Below are positions 17,751 through 24,978 of a stretch of DNA of 64,000 nucleotides, piece by piece. The translations under genes were made by a program, and so were the position numbers. Location of the stretch: the NCBI RefSeq assembly GCF_003261055.1, contig NZ_CP030073.1, forward strand, positions 3,658,001 to 3,722,000, in the 5' to 3' direction. Source of the DNA: Streptomyces cadmiisoli. Its GTDB lineage: Bacteria > Actinomycetota > Actinomycetes > Streptomycetales > Streptomycetaceae. The notes below the pieces were generated by a model that was given only the letters and a program-made list of their open reading frames with translations, was not told the DNA's origin and did no database searches. Within the stretch, counting starts at the first letter, position 1, and each line of letters starts with the position of its first letter.

Positions 17751-18106
17751 GTGGTGGAAGCGCCGCCTTGCGTCGGGTTAATGAACCTAGAGACCGGCAT
17801 GCCCATCTCGGCACAGTCAACCCCTTTTGCCGTTAGGCGTGGATACATGAGATCGTCTTCATCTACGTCCTCATCATAGATATCTCGTGGATACCTAGGC
17901 TCAACGAGTCCTTGATTCCAAAGATAGCCCTGCGCCTCATCCACCTCTGCAGCAGTGATCAGTACTCCCTCGTAGCTCGGCGGGGGCTGAGTTGCGAGGA
18001 ACCATCCTAGCCCGGCCGGTAATGTGCTTTGGTCCTGGTACAGCCAGCGGATGATCGCGGTTCGGATGTGGTCTTTGCGACGAATGAGTGCGCGTTCGGA
18101 ATTCAT
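17393..18106 (-). CDS. hypothetical protein, tandem paralogue 2
   Basis: A 237-aa protein. The N-terminal region (about 8-110) looks like a winged-helix domain (RRKDHIRTAIIRWLYQ, then ITAAEVDEAQGYLWNQGLVE and LTAKGVDCAEMG). A Gly-rich linker motif (NVHNPKGSVIGGSHGTVRQT) comes next, then a helical C-terminal domain ending in a hydrophobic stretch (VTGGLSLLIQQGHEIVNAVF). The C-terminal 119 codons are almost identical to the gene upstream while the N-terminal half has diverged. It is the second gene of a likely operon, 45 bp after its paralogue. Its TAA stop sits in the YTAR site next to the IS701 fragment. Confidence 0.65.
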   Translation of the reverse strand: MNSERALIRRKDHIRTAIIRWLYQDQSTLPAGLGWFLATQPPPSYEGVLITAAEVDEAQGYLWNQGLVEPRYPRDIYDEDVDEDDLMYPRLTAKGVDCAEMGMPVSRFINPTQGGASTTTYNVHNPKGSVIGGSHGTVRQTNNFGFDAAQVGHLLQLATLIRQMAPVLNLPAEEEAELLDGVRELETAASDAPADQGVLRRATDRVMLALTSASEVTGGLSLLIQQGHEIVNAVFGG

Positions 18107-18151
18107 CTAGACCCCCAGCAGAGTTACAGCGGGACATCTACCCATTTAGTG

Positions 18152-18509
18152 TTAGCCGCCGAATACGGCGTTGGCAATTTCATGCCCCTGCTGAATGAGC
18201 AGCGAGAGGCCACCCGTCACTTCAGAAGCGGAAGTAAGGGCTAGCATGACGCGATCAGTGGCGCGTCGAAGAACTCCCTGATCTGCGGGGGCGTCAGAAG
18301 CTGCGGTTTCCAATTCGCGTACGCCGTCCAGAAGCTCCGCCTCCTCCTCAGCGGGAAGGTTCAGGACGGGCGCCATTTGCCTGATCAGCGTTGCCAACTG
18401 TAGAAGATGTCCAACTTGGGCTGCGTCAAATCCGAAGTTGTTCGTTTGCCGTACGGTTCCATGGCTCCCCCCGATGACGCTCCCCTTCGGGTTATGCACG
18501 TTGTATGTG
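18152..18509. repeat. 358-bp direct repeat, copy 2
   Basis: The 3' part of the upstream paralogue; see the copy at 17393-17750. Identity stops abruptly after GTTGTATGTG. Confidence 0.9.
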
Positions 18510-18853
18510 TGGGTGGCCGCGCCACCTTGCGCCCGGTTGTTGAACTCAGAGACCCGCAGGCCCATCTCGACGCAATCGATCCCCCTCGCGGTCAGACGCG
18601 GCATAGAGAGGAGATCTGGGTCCTCGTCCTCGTCGGGGGTGAATGAAGGCTCGACGAGACCTTGACCCCACAGATAGTGCTCCGCCTCGCGTACCTCTTG
18701 ACGGGTGATCCGCACTCCGTCATAACTTGGCGAGGGCTGAATTCGGAGAAAGTCTTCCAACCAAGAGGGCGTTTCCGTGCACTGGTGTAGCCAGCGGATG
18801 ATTGCGGTCCTGATGTGGTCTTTGCGACGAATAGACGCGAGTGCGGAATCCAC
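18152..18853 (-). CDS. hypothetical protein, tandem paralogue 1
   Basis: A 233-aa protein with the same layout as its downstream paralogue: an N-terminal IRRKDHIRTAIIRWLHQ winged-helix-like domain, an acidic loop (EDEDPDLL), the GSVIGGSHGTVRQTNN linker and a helical C-terminus. The N-terminal halves of the two share only scattered identity, whereas the 3' 358 bp match except for one base. Function is not recognised. The sequence suggests a DNA- or partner-binding head joined to a common oligomerisation or effector tail. Confidence 0.65.
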   Translation of the reverse strand: MDSALASIRRKDHIRTAIIRWLHQCTETPSWLEDFLRIQPSPSYDGVRITRQEVREAEHYLWGQGLVEPSFTPDEDEDPDLLSMPRLTARGIDCVEMGLRVSEFNNRAQGGAATHTYNVHNPKGSVIGGSHGTVRQTNNFGFDAAQVGHLLQLATLIRQMAPVLNLPAEEEAELLDGVRELETAASDAPADQGVLRRATDRVMLALTSASEVTGGLSLLIQQGHEIANAVFGG

Positions 18854-18958
18854 CCTTTAGACCTCCGGTAGAGACTCAACGGGGGTCGATTGTACTGACG
18901 TACCAGCATTGCTGGTGGCTCAACCGTCCAACGTCTCTGTAACAAGCGAGCTGAGCGC

Positions 18959-19388
18959 ATGCCTGGCCCCGTACCCAACCGCGAGGCCGACCTCGCCCGC
19001 CCGCGCGAACGCCAGGGGAGCGACGTTCAGTCCGTGACGCGCGGCGTCGCCCGGCCCACGAAGGTGCCGAACGCTGACCGCCCCTGGCATCCGATCGCGA
19101 AGCGCCTGTGGGCCTCCCCGAAGGAGTCCGGCCAGTCCGACATCTACCAGCAGTCGGACTGGGCTCTCGCCTACTCCCTGTGCGAAGACCTCTCCGTCTG
19201 CAAGAAGTCGGGGAAGCGATCGGGGCAGACTCCAGACCATCTCCTCGGCCTTCGAGCGACTCCTCGTCGCCGAGGGCGATCGGCGTCGTGTGCGCATCGA
19301 GTTGAATGAGCCCGAGCCGGAGGAGCAGTCCGCGGCCGTGCTGGCGATTGCCGACTACAAGAAGGAGTTGGGGATGAGTGGGCGCTGA
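18959..19388 (+). pseudogene. phage terminase small subunit, frameshifted
   Basis: The plus strand reads a Streptomyces-phage-type small terminase: MPGPVPNREADLARPRERQG, WHPIAKRLWASPKESGQ, SDWALAYSLCEDLS. After KSGKRSGQ near 19228 the frame is lost. The expected continuation (SSAFERLLVAEGDRRRVRIE, then IADYKKELGMSG) resumes in another frame and ends at 19388. The frames fit a 2-nt deletion. It is a decayed prophage packaging gene followed by a large-terminase fragment. Confidence 0.75.
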
Positions 19389-19419
19389 GCCCCGAACGAG
19401 GTCGGAACCCAGCGCCTTC

Positions 19420-19677
19420 TCATTTCTGGTCTGCCCTTCGGGCCCTTTGCTCTTCAAGCCAAAGGCGACGTAGACGCAGTGCACCGCGCAAGCCGTGCAG
19501 AAGGTAGAGAACTACCCGACACCATCCTTCTACGTCATCGACCTGGATATGAGTATCCAATTGACCTTCACCCCACTCAACTGAGTGCTCTCCGTTTCCG
19601 GAGGGCGCCAGTCGAACGACCGCAGGTGCGGCCCCGCCCGAGGGGAGGGCGGTGAGCGGGGCTTGACTACCCCTCAC
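19420..19677 (-). CDS. possible small hypothetical protein
   Basis: An 85-codon minus-strand frame whose second half reads like real protein (NGEHSVEWGEGQLDTHIQVD, then LYLLHGLRGALRLRRLWLEE). The GTG start has no good ribosome-binding site, and the gene lies reversed between two plus-strand terminase remnants. It could be the 3' end of a phage gene or chance coding. No family recognised. Confidence 0.35.
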   Translation of the reverse strand: MRGSQAPLTALPSGGAAPAVVRLAPSGNGEHSVEWGEGQLDTHIQVDDVEGWCRVVLYLLHGLRGALRLRRLWLEEQRARRADQK

Positions 19678-19735
19678 AGACAAGGACGCACCACCAGCCC
19701 GAGTAGCTCCGGGTGTTCGTTCGTGGAGGTGGGCC

Positions 19736-20050
19736 TTGGCGGCACAGCTCGCCGACGAGGAGATCGACGCCCTCGAACCGACCTTCCTCGGCCCCACATG
19801 GCTGCGGGAGCAGGACAGAATCTGGAAGCTCCCCGAGCGCACGCTCGGCTGGCAGATCGCCCGGTGGTGCGCGGAGTTCCTGAAGGCCGAGGACGGCGGG
19901 CCTGACGCTTCAACGCGCGAGCAGCTCCGCTTCGTGCTCTGGTTGTACGCGGTCGACGAGACTGGCCGCTTCATCTACCACAAGGCCGTGTTGCAGCGCC
20001 TCTGGGGCCAAGGACCCGCTCTTGACCTTAATCTCGTCTGTCAGTCCCCG
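19736..20050 (+). pseudogene. phage terminase large subunit, N-terminal fragment
   Basis: A TTG start with GGAGG upstream opens a frame reading the N-terminus of an actinophage large terminase: PTFLGPTWLREQDRIWKLPE, GWQIARWCAEFLKAEDG, TREQLRFVLWLYAVDETGRF, IYHKAVLQRL. Just after LQRLWG an extra C shifts the frame (the next frame reads GKDPLL, as expected before Walker A). Similarity then ends, so the ATPase motor and nuclease are gone. It is a prophage remnant bounded on its right by an IS701 fragment. Confidence 0.7.
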
Positions 20051-20208
20051 TCGTCTAGCCTGGGCACCTTCCCCCGCCGCAGTAGCGCTCTCCCGGCCGC
20101 CATCGTCGCGTGAATCGATGGGGCGGTGATGGGGATTGATGCTTCTCCGCGCCGGCGAACGATGCTGATGAATGCCCCTCAACCGACCCGTCGACGATGG
20201 CCCCGTGG

Positions 20209-20517
20209 ACGCTGCATCGGTCCGGGCCGGGTCTAGCCCGCCTGCTCGGCCAGCTGCCAGCAATTCTTCCGCTCGACACTCGACAGCAGCCCGAGCAGGT
20301 AGGCGCGAGCTGCTGTCCGAGGTTCAACTCGTTTGAACCGCCCCGCGATCCGGGCCATGGCCTGGTCGAACATTTCCCGCCAGCGGGCAGGGTCTACGCT
20401 ATGGCCTGCGGCCAACGCACGATCTTCAGGAGTCCACACAGCCCCCGATGATCACGCGGTGGCCGTACCCGTTCCCAGCCGGGACCTGACGCAAGATCGC
20501 GAAACCAGAGTGGAGTA
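20209..20517 (-). pseudogene. IS701-family transposase, second 5' fragment
   Basis: About 300 bp nearly identical to 17085-17392. It encodes the same transposase N-terminus and stops at a TAG a few codons beyond the one in copy 1, so each copy died by its own mutation. The outer end runs to GAGTA and is followed by CTAG (20518-20521), again a YTAR target, here overlapping the stop codon of the XRE gene. The last dozen bases differ between copies, so these look like two related insertions rather than one duplicated segment. Confidence 0.8.
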
Positions 20518-21894
20518 CTAGTCGTCGTCCTCGTCCAGGCGGGCGAGTGCGTCGTGCACCTTCTCACTGAAGGCGACCACAGTGGGATTGGTGGCGTGGG
20601 TGCTGACCTCGGCTTGGAAGTCGGTGACGTAGCGCTGGAAGCGGGTGGACTGGAGGGAGTCGCCGCCGTCGACTGCGAGGCTTGCTGTGGTGACGGCTGC
20701 TTCCAACTCGCCGTTGAGTAGCTGACTCTGCGCAAGGACCATGCGGCAGAACCCAAGGGTTCGTGCGTACTTCGGGTCGGTGCTGTCCACGGCGCGCTGG
20801 GCTTGCTCGACTGCCTCGCGGCGCATCTTGAGGTCCCGGAAGCAGTGGCAGAGTTCGCCCATGAGTTCTGCTTCGTCGAAGTAGCGCAGCCATGCGGGAT
20901 CGTCTGCTGTGTGGGCGCGCTCGAAGTGGCGCTCTGCCTCTCTCATTGCCCTGCTGGCTGCGGTGCCGTCGCCTGCGTTGGAAAGGGCGCGGGCTTCCAT
21001 GGCTGAGTAGTTGGCCATGGCGCGCGGGGTGGCTCGGCCCTTGGCGCCCTCGACGGCGGCGCGGGCCAATTGGATAGCCTGTGCGTGGCTGCCGAGGTAG
21101 TTGGCTTGGTGGCTGAGGTTGCCGAGGATGCGGGCGCCGAACATGCGGTCATCGACGACTTGCGTGAGGCGCAGGGTGGACGTCAGGTAGCGGTGGGCGA
21201 GCCGGTGGTTCCCCGTGTCGTATGCGGTCCACGCCAGCAACTGGGAGACCTCGGCGGCTGCGCTGAACAGTGCTGTGCCGACCTTTTGGCTGTAGCTCGC
21301 GTCCAGGAGGGGGAGCACCTCGTGGCGGAAGTAGTGCCGCAGCGCTTTGTGGCCGTGGCCTCCGCCGTACTTGAAGTCCAGTTGCATGAACATGTCGGCG
21401 GCATCTCGGATCGCGCGGACGTCGCGCATGCCCACTCGTTGGTGAGCGGGTTTGTGGGCGTGGATGCCGTCGGGGCGAGCGATCATCCATGACAGGACCG
21501 CGGAACTGAGGTCGCCTTCCGCGATGACGAGTTCTGCTGCTGCCGGGGCTTCTGCGCGCTCCTGGGCCAGTCTGTCGAGCATGGATAAGACGTCTGGAAC
21601 GGTGCTTGGGTAGCCAATGGGCTCCGGCGTGGTCGCCTTGGTGCTGCCGAAGAAGCCGAGATCTCCGGGTGTGATGCGGCGGCCGAGCTTTGCCGAGAGA
21701 ACGTCTGCCATGATCGCGGCTGTCTGTGGCCTGATGCTTGAGCCGTGGCGCCATCGCTGTACGGCGACGTGCGTTGTGCCCAGCTCGATGCCTCGTCGGC
21801 CGGCCTCGTCTGTCATGCGTTTCGCGAGGCCCTTGTTCGAGATCTTCGCTTCACTCATGACGGCGATCAACTGCGCGTTTGGCTCTCGGCTCAT
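20518..21894 (-). CDS. XRE-like regulator with TPR domain
   Basis: A 458-aa protein with an N-terminal helix-turn-helix (about residues 8-60: NKGLAKRMTDEAGRRGIELG, then VAVQRWRHGSSIRPQTAAIM) and a long helical TPR region (about 160-440, with repeats such as ALSNAGDGTAASRAMREAER). This architecture is common in Streptomyces regulators of development and signalling, where the TPR domain binds a peptide or partner protein. It diverges from an anti-sigma-type ATPase gene, a frequent pairing. Its TAG stop lies in the insertion site of the IS701 fragment. Confidence 0.8.
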   Translation of the reverse strand: MSREPNAQLIAVMSEAKISNKGLAKRMTDEAGRRGIELGTTHVAVQRWRHGSSIRPQTAAIMADVLSAKLGRRITPGDLGFFGSTKATTPEPIGYPSTVPDVLSMLDRLAQERAEAPAAAELVIAEGDLSSAVLSWMIARPDGIHAHKPAHQRVGMRDVRAIRDAADMFMQLDFKYGGGHGHKALRHYFRHEVLPLLDASYSQKVGTALFSAAAEVSQLLAWTAYDTGNHRLAHRYLTSTLRLTQVVDDRMFGARILGNLSHQANYLGSHAQAIQLARAAVEGAKGRATPRAMANYSAMEARALSNAGDGTAASRAMREAERHFERAHTADDPAWLRYFDEAELMGELCHCFRDLKMRREAVEQAQRAVDSTDPKYARTLGFCRMVLAQSQLLNGELEAAVTTASLAVDGGDSLQSTRFQRYVTDFQAEVSTHATNPTVVAFSEKVHDALARLDEDDD

Positions 21895-22100
21895 GCTCCC
21901 CTGCCAACCCGAGAATGACGGCGAGTATTCATCCTGTCACAGCAGTATCGCCCTGGGGGTTCATTCGCGAACCCCCCTTGGGTTTGCCGGTGTTCACGTG
22001 AACCCCCTTGTGAACGCTCCCGCCTTGACCTCGGGCGCCGTTCACTGGTCGGCACAGATCGGTGGGTCACAAGGCTCGCCAGTGCTCCGGAGGGAACGCG

Positions 22101-22658
22101 GTGGAAGTGCAGCAGAGCAAACACTCAGCGAACGCCTCGGTGACGGTCGCCCCGCACCGCTCGGTGCACGATCCGGACAACGGTCATTTCCGGGCGCTGA
22201 CGCTCCATGCTGAGGATCCGGACTGTGTGAAGGCAGCGCGTGACATGGTCGGCTGCTATCTCCAGACCTGGGGATTGACGTACGCGGTCGATGACGCGCG
22301 GCTCGTCGTGTCCGAGCTGGTCGGCAACGCCGTCCACCATGCGGTCCCTGACAACCGCCTTGCGATGCCTGGTGCCGCGCGGCGTATCGATGTGTGGCTG
22401 ATGACCTATCCCGATCTGCTGGGGATCGGCGTCTCGGATGAGGACTCCACTCCGCCCGATCTTCCGGCGGGCGAGTTCATTTCGCCGGAGTTGGCGGGTG
22501 ACTTCATCGAGGCGCTGTTGCCTGATCGGGGGCGCGGGCTGTTCATCGTTCAGCGCCTGGCCGATGCGGTGTGGTGGTCGCCAGGACTCAACGGCGGCGG
22601 CAAGACCGTGTGGTGCCGCCTCGATCTCGACCGACTCTGGGCCGAGCACTCGGCCTGA
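22101..22658 (+). CDS. RsbW-like ATP-binding protein (HATPase_c_2)
   Basis: A 185-aa GHKL-fold protein of the serine-kinase anti-sigma type. The N box is LVVSELVGNAVHHAV near residue 70, and the G boxes include DRGRGLFIVQRLADAVWW near 140 and GGKTVWCRL. Streptomyces encode many, usually next to XRE or DUF397 genes, and they are thought to act in signalling. The GTG at 22101 is chosen because GGAGGG lies six bases upstream; an earlier GTG adds 13 residues. Confidence 0.82.
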   Translation: MEVQQSKHSANASVTVAPHRSVHDPDNGHFRALTLHAEDPDCVKAARDMVGCYLQTWGLTYAVDDARLVVSELVGNAVHHAVPDNRLAMPGAARRIDVWLMTYPDLLGIGVSDEDSTPPDLPAGEFISPELAGDFIEALLPDRGRGLFIVQRLADAVWWSPGLNGGGKTVWCRLDLDRLWAEHSA

Positions 22659-22820
22659 CTGACACCGGGCCACCGCCCTTGTCTGCTCCCTCGCGATCGG
22701 GAGCGGGCGGCGACCCGGTCACCGGCTGGAGGCTGACCACTCCGGCCAAAGGGCGCGGCCTCTCGTAGGTCCGGGGGCTCCCCTCCCGAGTGAGGGGCCG
22801 CGCTTCAGATCCTCATATAG

Positions 22821-22864
22821 GCCGGGCCACCCCGTCAGCCCTGGAAAGCGAAGGGTGGCCCGGC
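22821..22864 (+). terminator. strong hairpin before the integrative element
   Basis: A 12-bp perfect stem GCCGGGCCACCC with GGGTGGCCCGGC, 20-nt loop. A second hairpin (22880-22889 with 22894-22903, one mismatch) follows. Together they probably insulate the ATPase gene from the downstream integrative element. I see no gene between 22659 and 22969. Confidence 0.6.
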
Positions 22865-22969
22865 TGGGAACACGGCGGTCCCCGGTGCCTGATGGTACCG
22901 GGGCCGTCGTGCTGCTTTCTGGCCCTGACCAAACGAAATTGACGATCCGTTATCTAGATCAGGGCAGAG

Positions 22970-23275
22970 GTGGACAAGGTGACTGGCTCGGGTGAGGGCT
23001 GGCTGAGTGACGGTCTCGACGCGCCGGGCGCGGACTCGGGTCTCTGGGTCTCCGGTGTCGACTACATCGGCGGGTGGCGCGAGGCGCGTGAGACCGCCGA
23101 TCGGTTAAACCGGGCGCTGCTCGGCTTGGGGTTCGAAGTGCCCGCCGTGCGGGCCGTGGCGTCGACGAACGAGGACGGCCGCGGGGTGGTGCGGCTGACC
23201 GGCTGGCCTGGTGCGGTAGAGCACCTCGCGCGACTGCTGGAGACCTGCCCGGATCGTGACGGTGGTGCGTCGTGA
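22970..23275 (+). CDS. hypothetical protein at the edge of the integrative element
   Basis: A 101-aa acidic protein (residues 25-95 well packed: LWVSGVDYIGGWREARETAD, RLNRALLGLGFEVPAVRAV). I know similar proteins beside pSAM2-type repressor genes in Streptomyces, without a function. The GTG at 22970 or the one three codons later could be the start; AGAGG precedes the first. Confidence 0.55.
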   Translation: MDKVTGSGEGWLSDGLDAPGADSGLWVSGVDYIGGWREARETADRLNRALLGLGFEVPAVRAVASTNEDGRGVVRLTGWPGAVEHLARLLETCPDRDGGAS

Positions 23276-23344
23276 ACGGCTTTTCAGCTGGTGAGCGGTG
23301 CGCGTGGGCACGTCGTCGGCCGGAGAGACTTTGGGCTGGAGCTG

Positions 23345-23457
23345 CCATGGGGCGAGTGAACAGGGGGCCCTACGCTGGCCCGGCGAATCGGGCAGGCACT
23401 GGTGCTGCCCGCGGTTGTGCCCGATGGGCCCCCTGTTCTTCGAGGCTCGCCCCATGG
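23345..23457. repeat. 113-bp complex inverted repeat
   Basis: Nested perfect arms: CCATGGGGCGAG (23345-23356) with CTCGCCCCATGG (23446-23457), AACAGGGGGCCC (23359-23370) with GGGCCCCCTGTT (23426-23437), and ATCGGGCA (23387-23394) with TGCCCGAT (23418-23425). It lies in the 410-bp non-coding gap between the hypothetical gene and the GntR gene. It could be a structured RNA, a long terminator, or a single-strand replication or transfer site of the element. Overlapping open frames are symmetrical by-products of the palindrome. Confidence 0.85.
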
Positions 23458-23685
23458 TGGCTGCCTAAAGTCTCGGAGGGCGTCGACCCCCGGCCCCGTG
23501 GGCCCTGGCCTGCGACGGCCGGTCGTCGCCTCGACTTCTTGGGGGTGCTGCGGTGTGGGGCGCCGGCCGTCCGGACGGGACCGGCGGTCACGCCGCACGC
23601 CCGGCCGGGGCGGCCGGGCGCCCCGGCGCGCCGCAGGCGCGCCCTTGAGGAAGTGAAGGCCATTTCGACCGATCATCCCCGCCGC

Positions 23686-24465
23686 TCAGGCGCGGGTGCG
23701 TGGCGTGGGCTGCTTGTCGGCGGTGATCCGGTAGGCGAGTTCGGCACGGTCCGCGCCGAAGCGGAGTTCTTCGAGAAACACCGGGCGTTCGTCGGCATCG
23801 TGCGCGACGCGAGCAACGTGCAGGATCGGTGTCGCGTCCGGGAGCTGGAGGGCGGTTCGCTGGTCGGGCAGCGGCATGTGCGCGCGTACCGTCTCGGTCC
23901 AGGACAGCTCGTGTCCGGCCTGGGTGAGCAGCCGGTAGATCGCGGCGGGAGGCTTGCACGGCTCCTTGCCGAGGAGCGGAACAGCCTCGGCGACCTCGAA
24001 CGGGATCAGCGTCCGGTGCATGGCACGGGTCCCGGTGCTGGGATCGACGAGGAGCCGGTCACAGCCGAACAGTGCTTCCTCCTCGCCGAGTTGGAGGAGG
24101 CGGCCAGTTTCCTTCGTGGTGCGGGTGCGGTAGGTGCTGGGCTGTTCGGTCTCCTGCCAGATGTCGCCGTTGGGCATCACGAACTTGCCCTCGGCCGTGC
24201 GGCTGATGCGGCGCTCGATGGTCAGGACGGGGTGTCCGCTGGTGCGTACGAAGCTGCCCTTGCCGTGGCGGACGTCGATGAGCCCTTCGGCGCGCAGGGC
24301 CGCGATGGCGTTGCGGACCGTGGGGCGCGAGACGCCGTAACGGGCCATGAGCTGGGCCTCGGACGGCAGCAGGGACTCGGGCGCGAACTCCCCGGACAGG
24401 ATCGCTTCGCGGATCGCTGCGGCCACCTGCTGGTACAGGGCTCCGGGGCGCTGGATCTCTGACAT
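23686..24465 (-). CDS. GntR-family repressor (KorSA-like)
   Basis: A 259-aa GntR/HutC-type regulator. The winged helix is at about residues 8-72 (ALYQQVAAAIREAILSGEFA, LPSEAQLMARYGVSRPTVRN, AIAALRAEGLIDVRHGKGSF) and a UTRA-like ligand domain follows. In pSAM2-type elements the equivalent KorSA represses pra and thereby replication and transfer. Here it diverges from the Pra-like gene as in pSAM2. The ATG at 24465 has GGGAG nine bases upstream; the frame is open 17 codons further. Confidence 0.82.
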   Translation of the reverse strand: MSEIQRPGALYQQVAAAIREAILSGEFAPESLLPSEAQLMARYGVSRPTVRNAIAALRAEGLIDVRHGKGSFVRTSGHPVLTIERRISRTAEGKFVMPNGDIWQETEQPSTYRTRTTKETGRLLQLGEEEALFGCDRLLVDPSTGTRAMHRTLIPFEVAEAVPLLGKEPCKPPAAIYRLLTQAGHELSWTETVRAHMPLPDQRTALQLPDATPILHVARVAHDADERPVFLEELRFGADRAELAYRITADKQPTPRTRA

Positions 24466-24514
24466 CTCGGGATCTCCCGGGGTGAGGTCATAGTCACGTC
24501 GCACGCGCGACATC

Positions 24515-24582
24515 ACTCGTCAGCATAAGTAGTTGCGGGGGCGCCGTACAGGACTTCATAGTCGTAACTCGTAAGGACAAGT
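24515..24582. promoter_or_regulatory. candidate KorSA-type operator region
   Basis: The divergent promoter region between the repressor and the Pra-like gene contains ACTCGT at 24515-24520 and 24567-24572. The latter forms an imperfect dyad ACTCGT-AAGG-ACAAGT (24567-24582). Position suggests GntR repressor binding; no footprint data are implied. Confidence 0.4.
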
Positions 24583-24630
24583 GACGTCAGCATGTTGCTG
24601 GTGTCCCAGCGGCCAAGGAGGCCAATCACC

Positions 24631-24978
24631 ATGCAGTCCATTCCCGTGGACACGGCACGACTGGGCGTACTGCGGTGCGCCATCGCGCCGGAAGCAAAGC
24701 TCAGCAATCACGAAACGCAGGAGGTGAAGAGGGACCGAGAAGGCAACCCCGTCTACACCGTCGCGGTCACCGTGCGGCAGGACGGGCGACGGATCTCCGT
24801 CATCGAGATCGCTGTGTCCGGCGTTCCGAAAGGCATCGAGGAAGGGCAGATCGTCCGCGTCACCGGCCTGACGGCCTTCGTCTGGTCGATGGGCGAGCGG
24901 CACGGCGTCAGCTTCCGGGCCGAAGCCATCACGCCCGTTCCGGCAGCACCGGCGCAGGGCAAGGGCGGTGGCGCGTGA
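24631..24978 (+). CDS. Pra-like replication/integration/excision activator
   Basis: A 115-aa protein resembling the SCO3937/Pra family (MQSIPVDTARLGVLRCAIAP, NPVYTVAVTVRQDGRR, IRVTGLTAF-like VRVTGLTAFVW). In pSAM2, Pra activates the rep-xis-int operon. The start is secure: AAGGAGG is nine bases upstream of the ATG, and 13 open codons further up lack similarity. Its stop overlaps the next start by one base (TGATG). Confidence 0.75.
   Translation: MQSIPVDTARLGVLRCAIAPEAKLSNHETQEVKRDREGNPVYTVAVTVRQDGRRISVIEIAVSGVPKGIEEGQIVRVTGLTAFVWSMGERHGVSFRAEAITPVPAAPAQGKGGGA

Noticed and set aside
17085..20517. Segmental duplication as the origin of both IS701 fragments
   Set aside because: Terminal bases and target tetranucleotides differ between copies, which fits two insertions better.
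23272..24462. A 396-codon plus-strand frame over the GntR gene
   Set aside because: Antisense shadow of the repressor gene and of the large palindrome; composition is that of a shadow frame.
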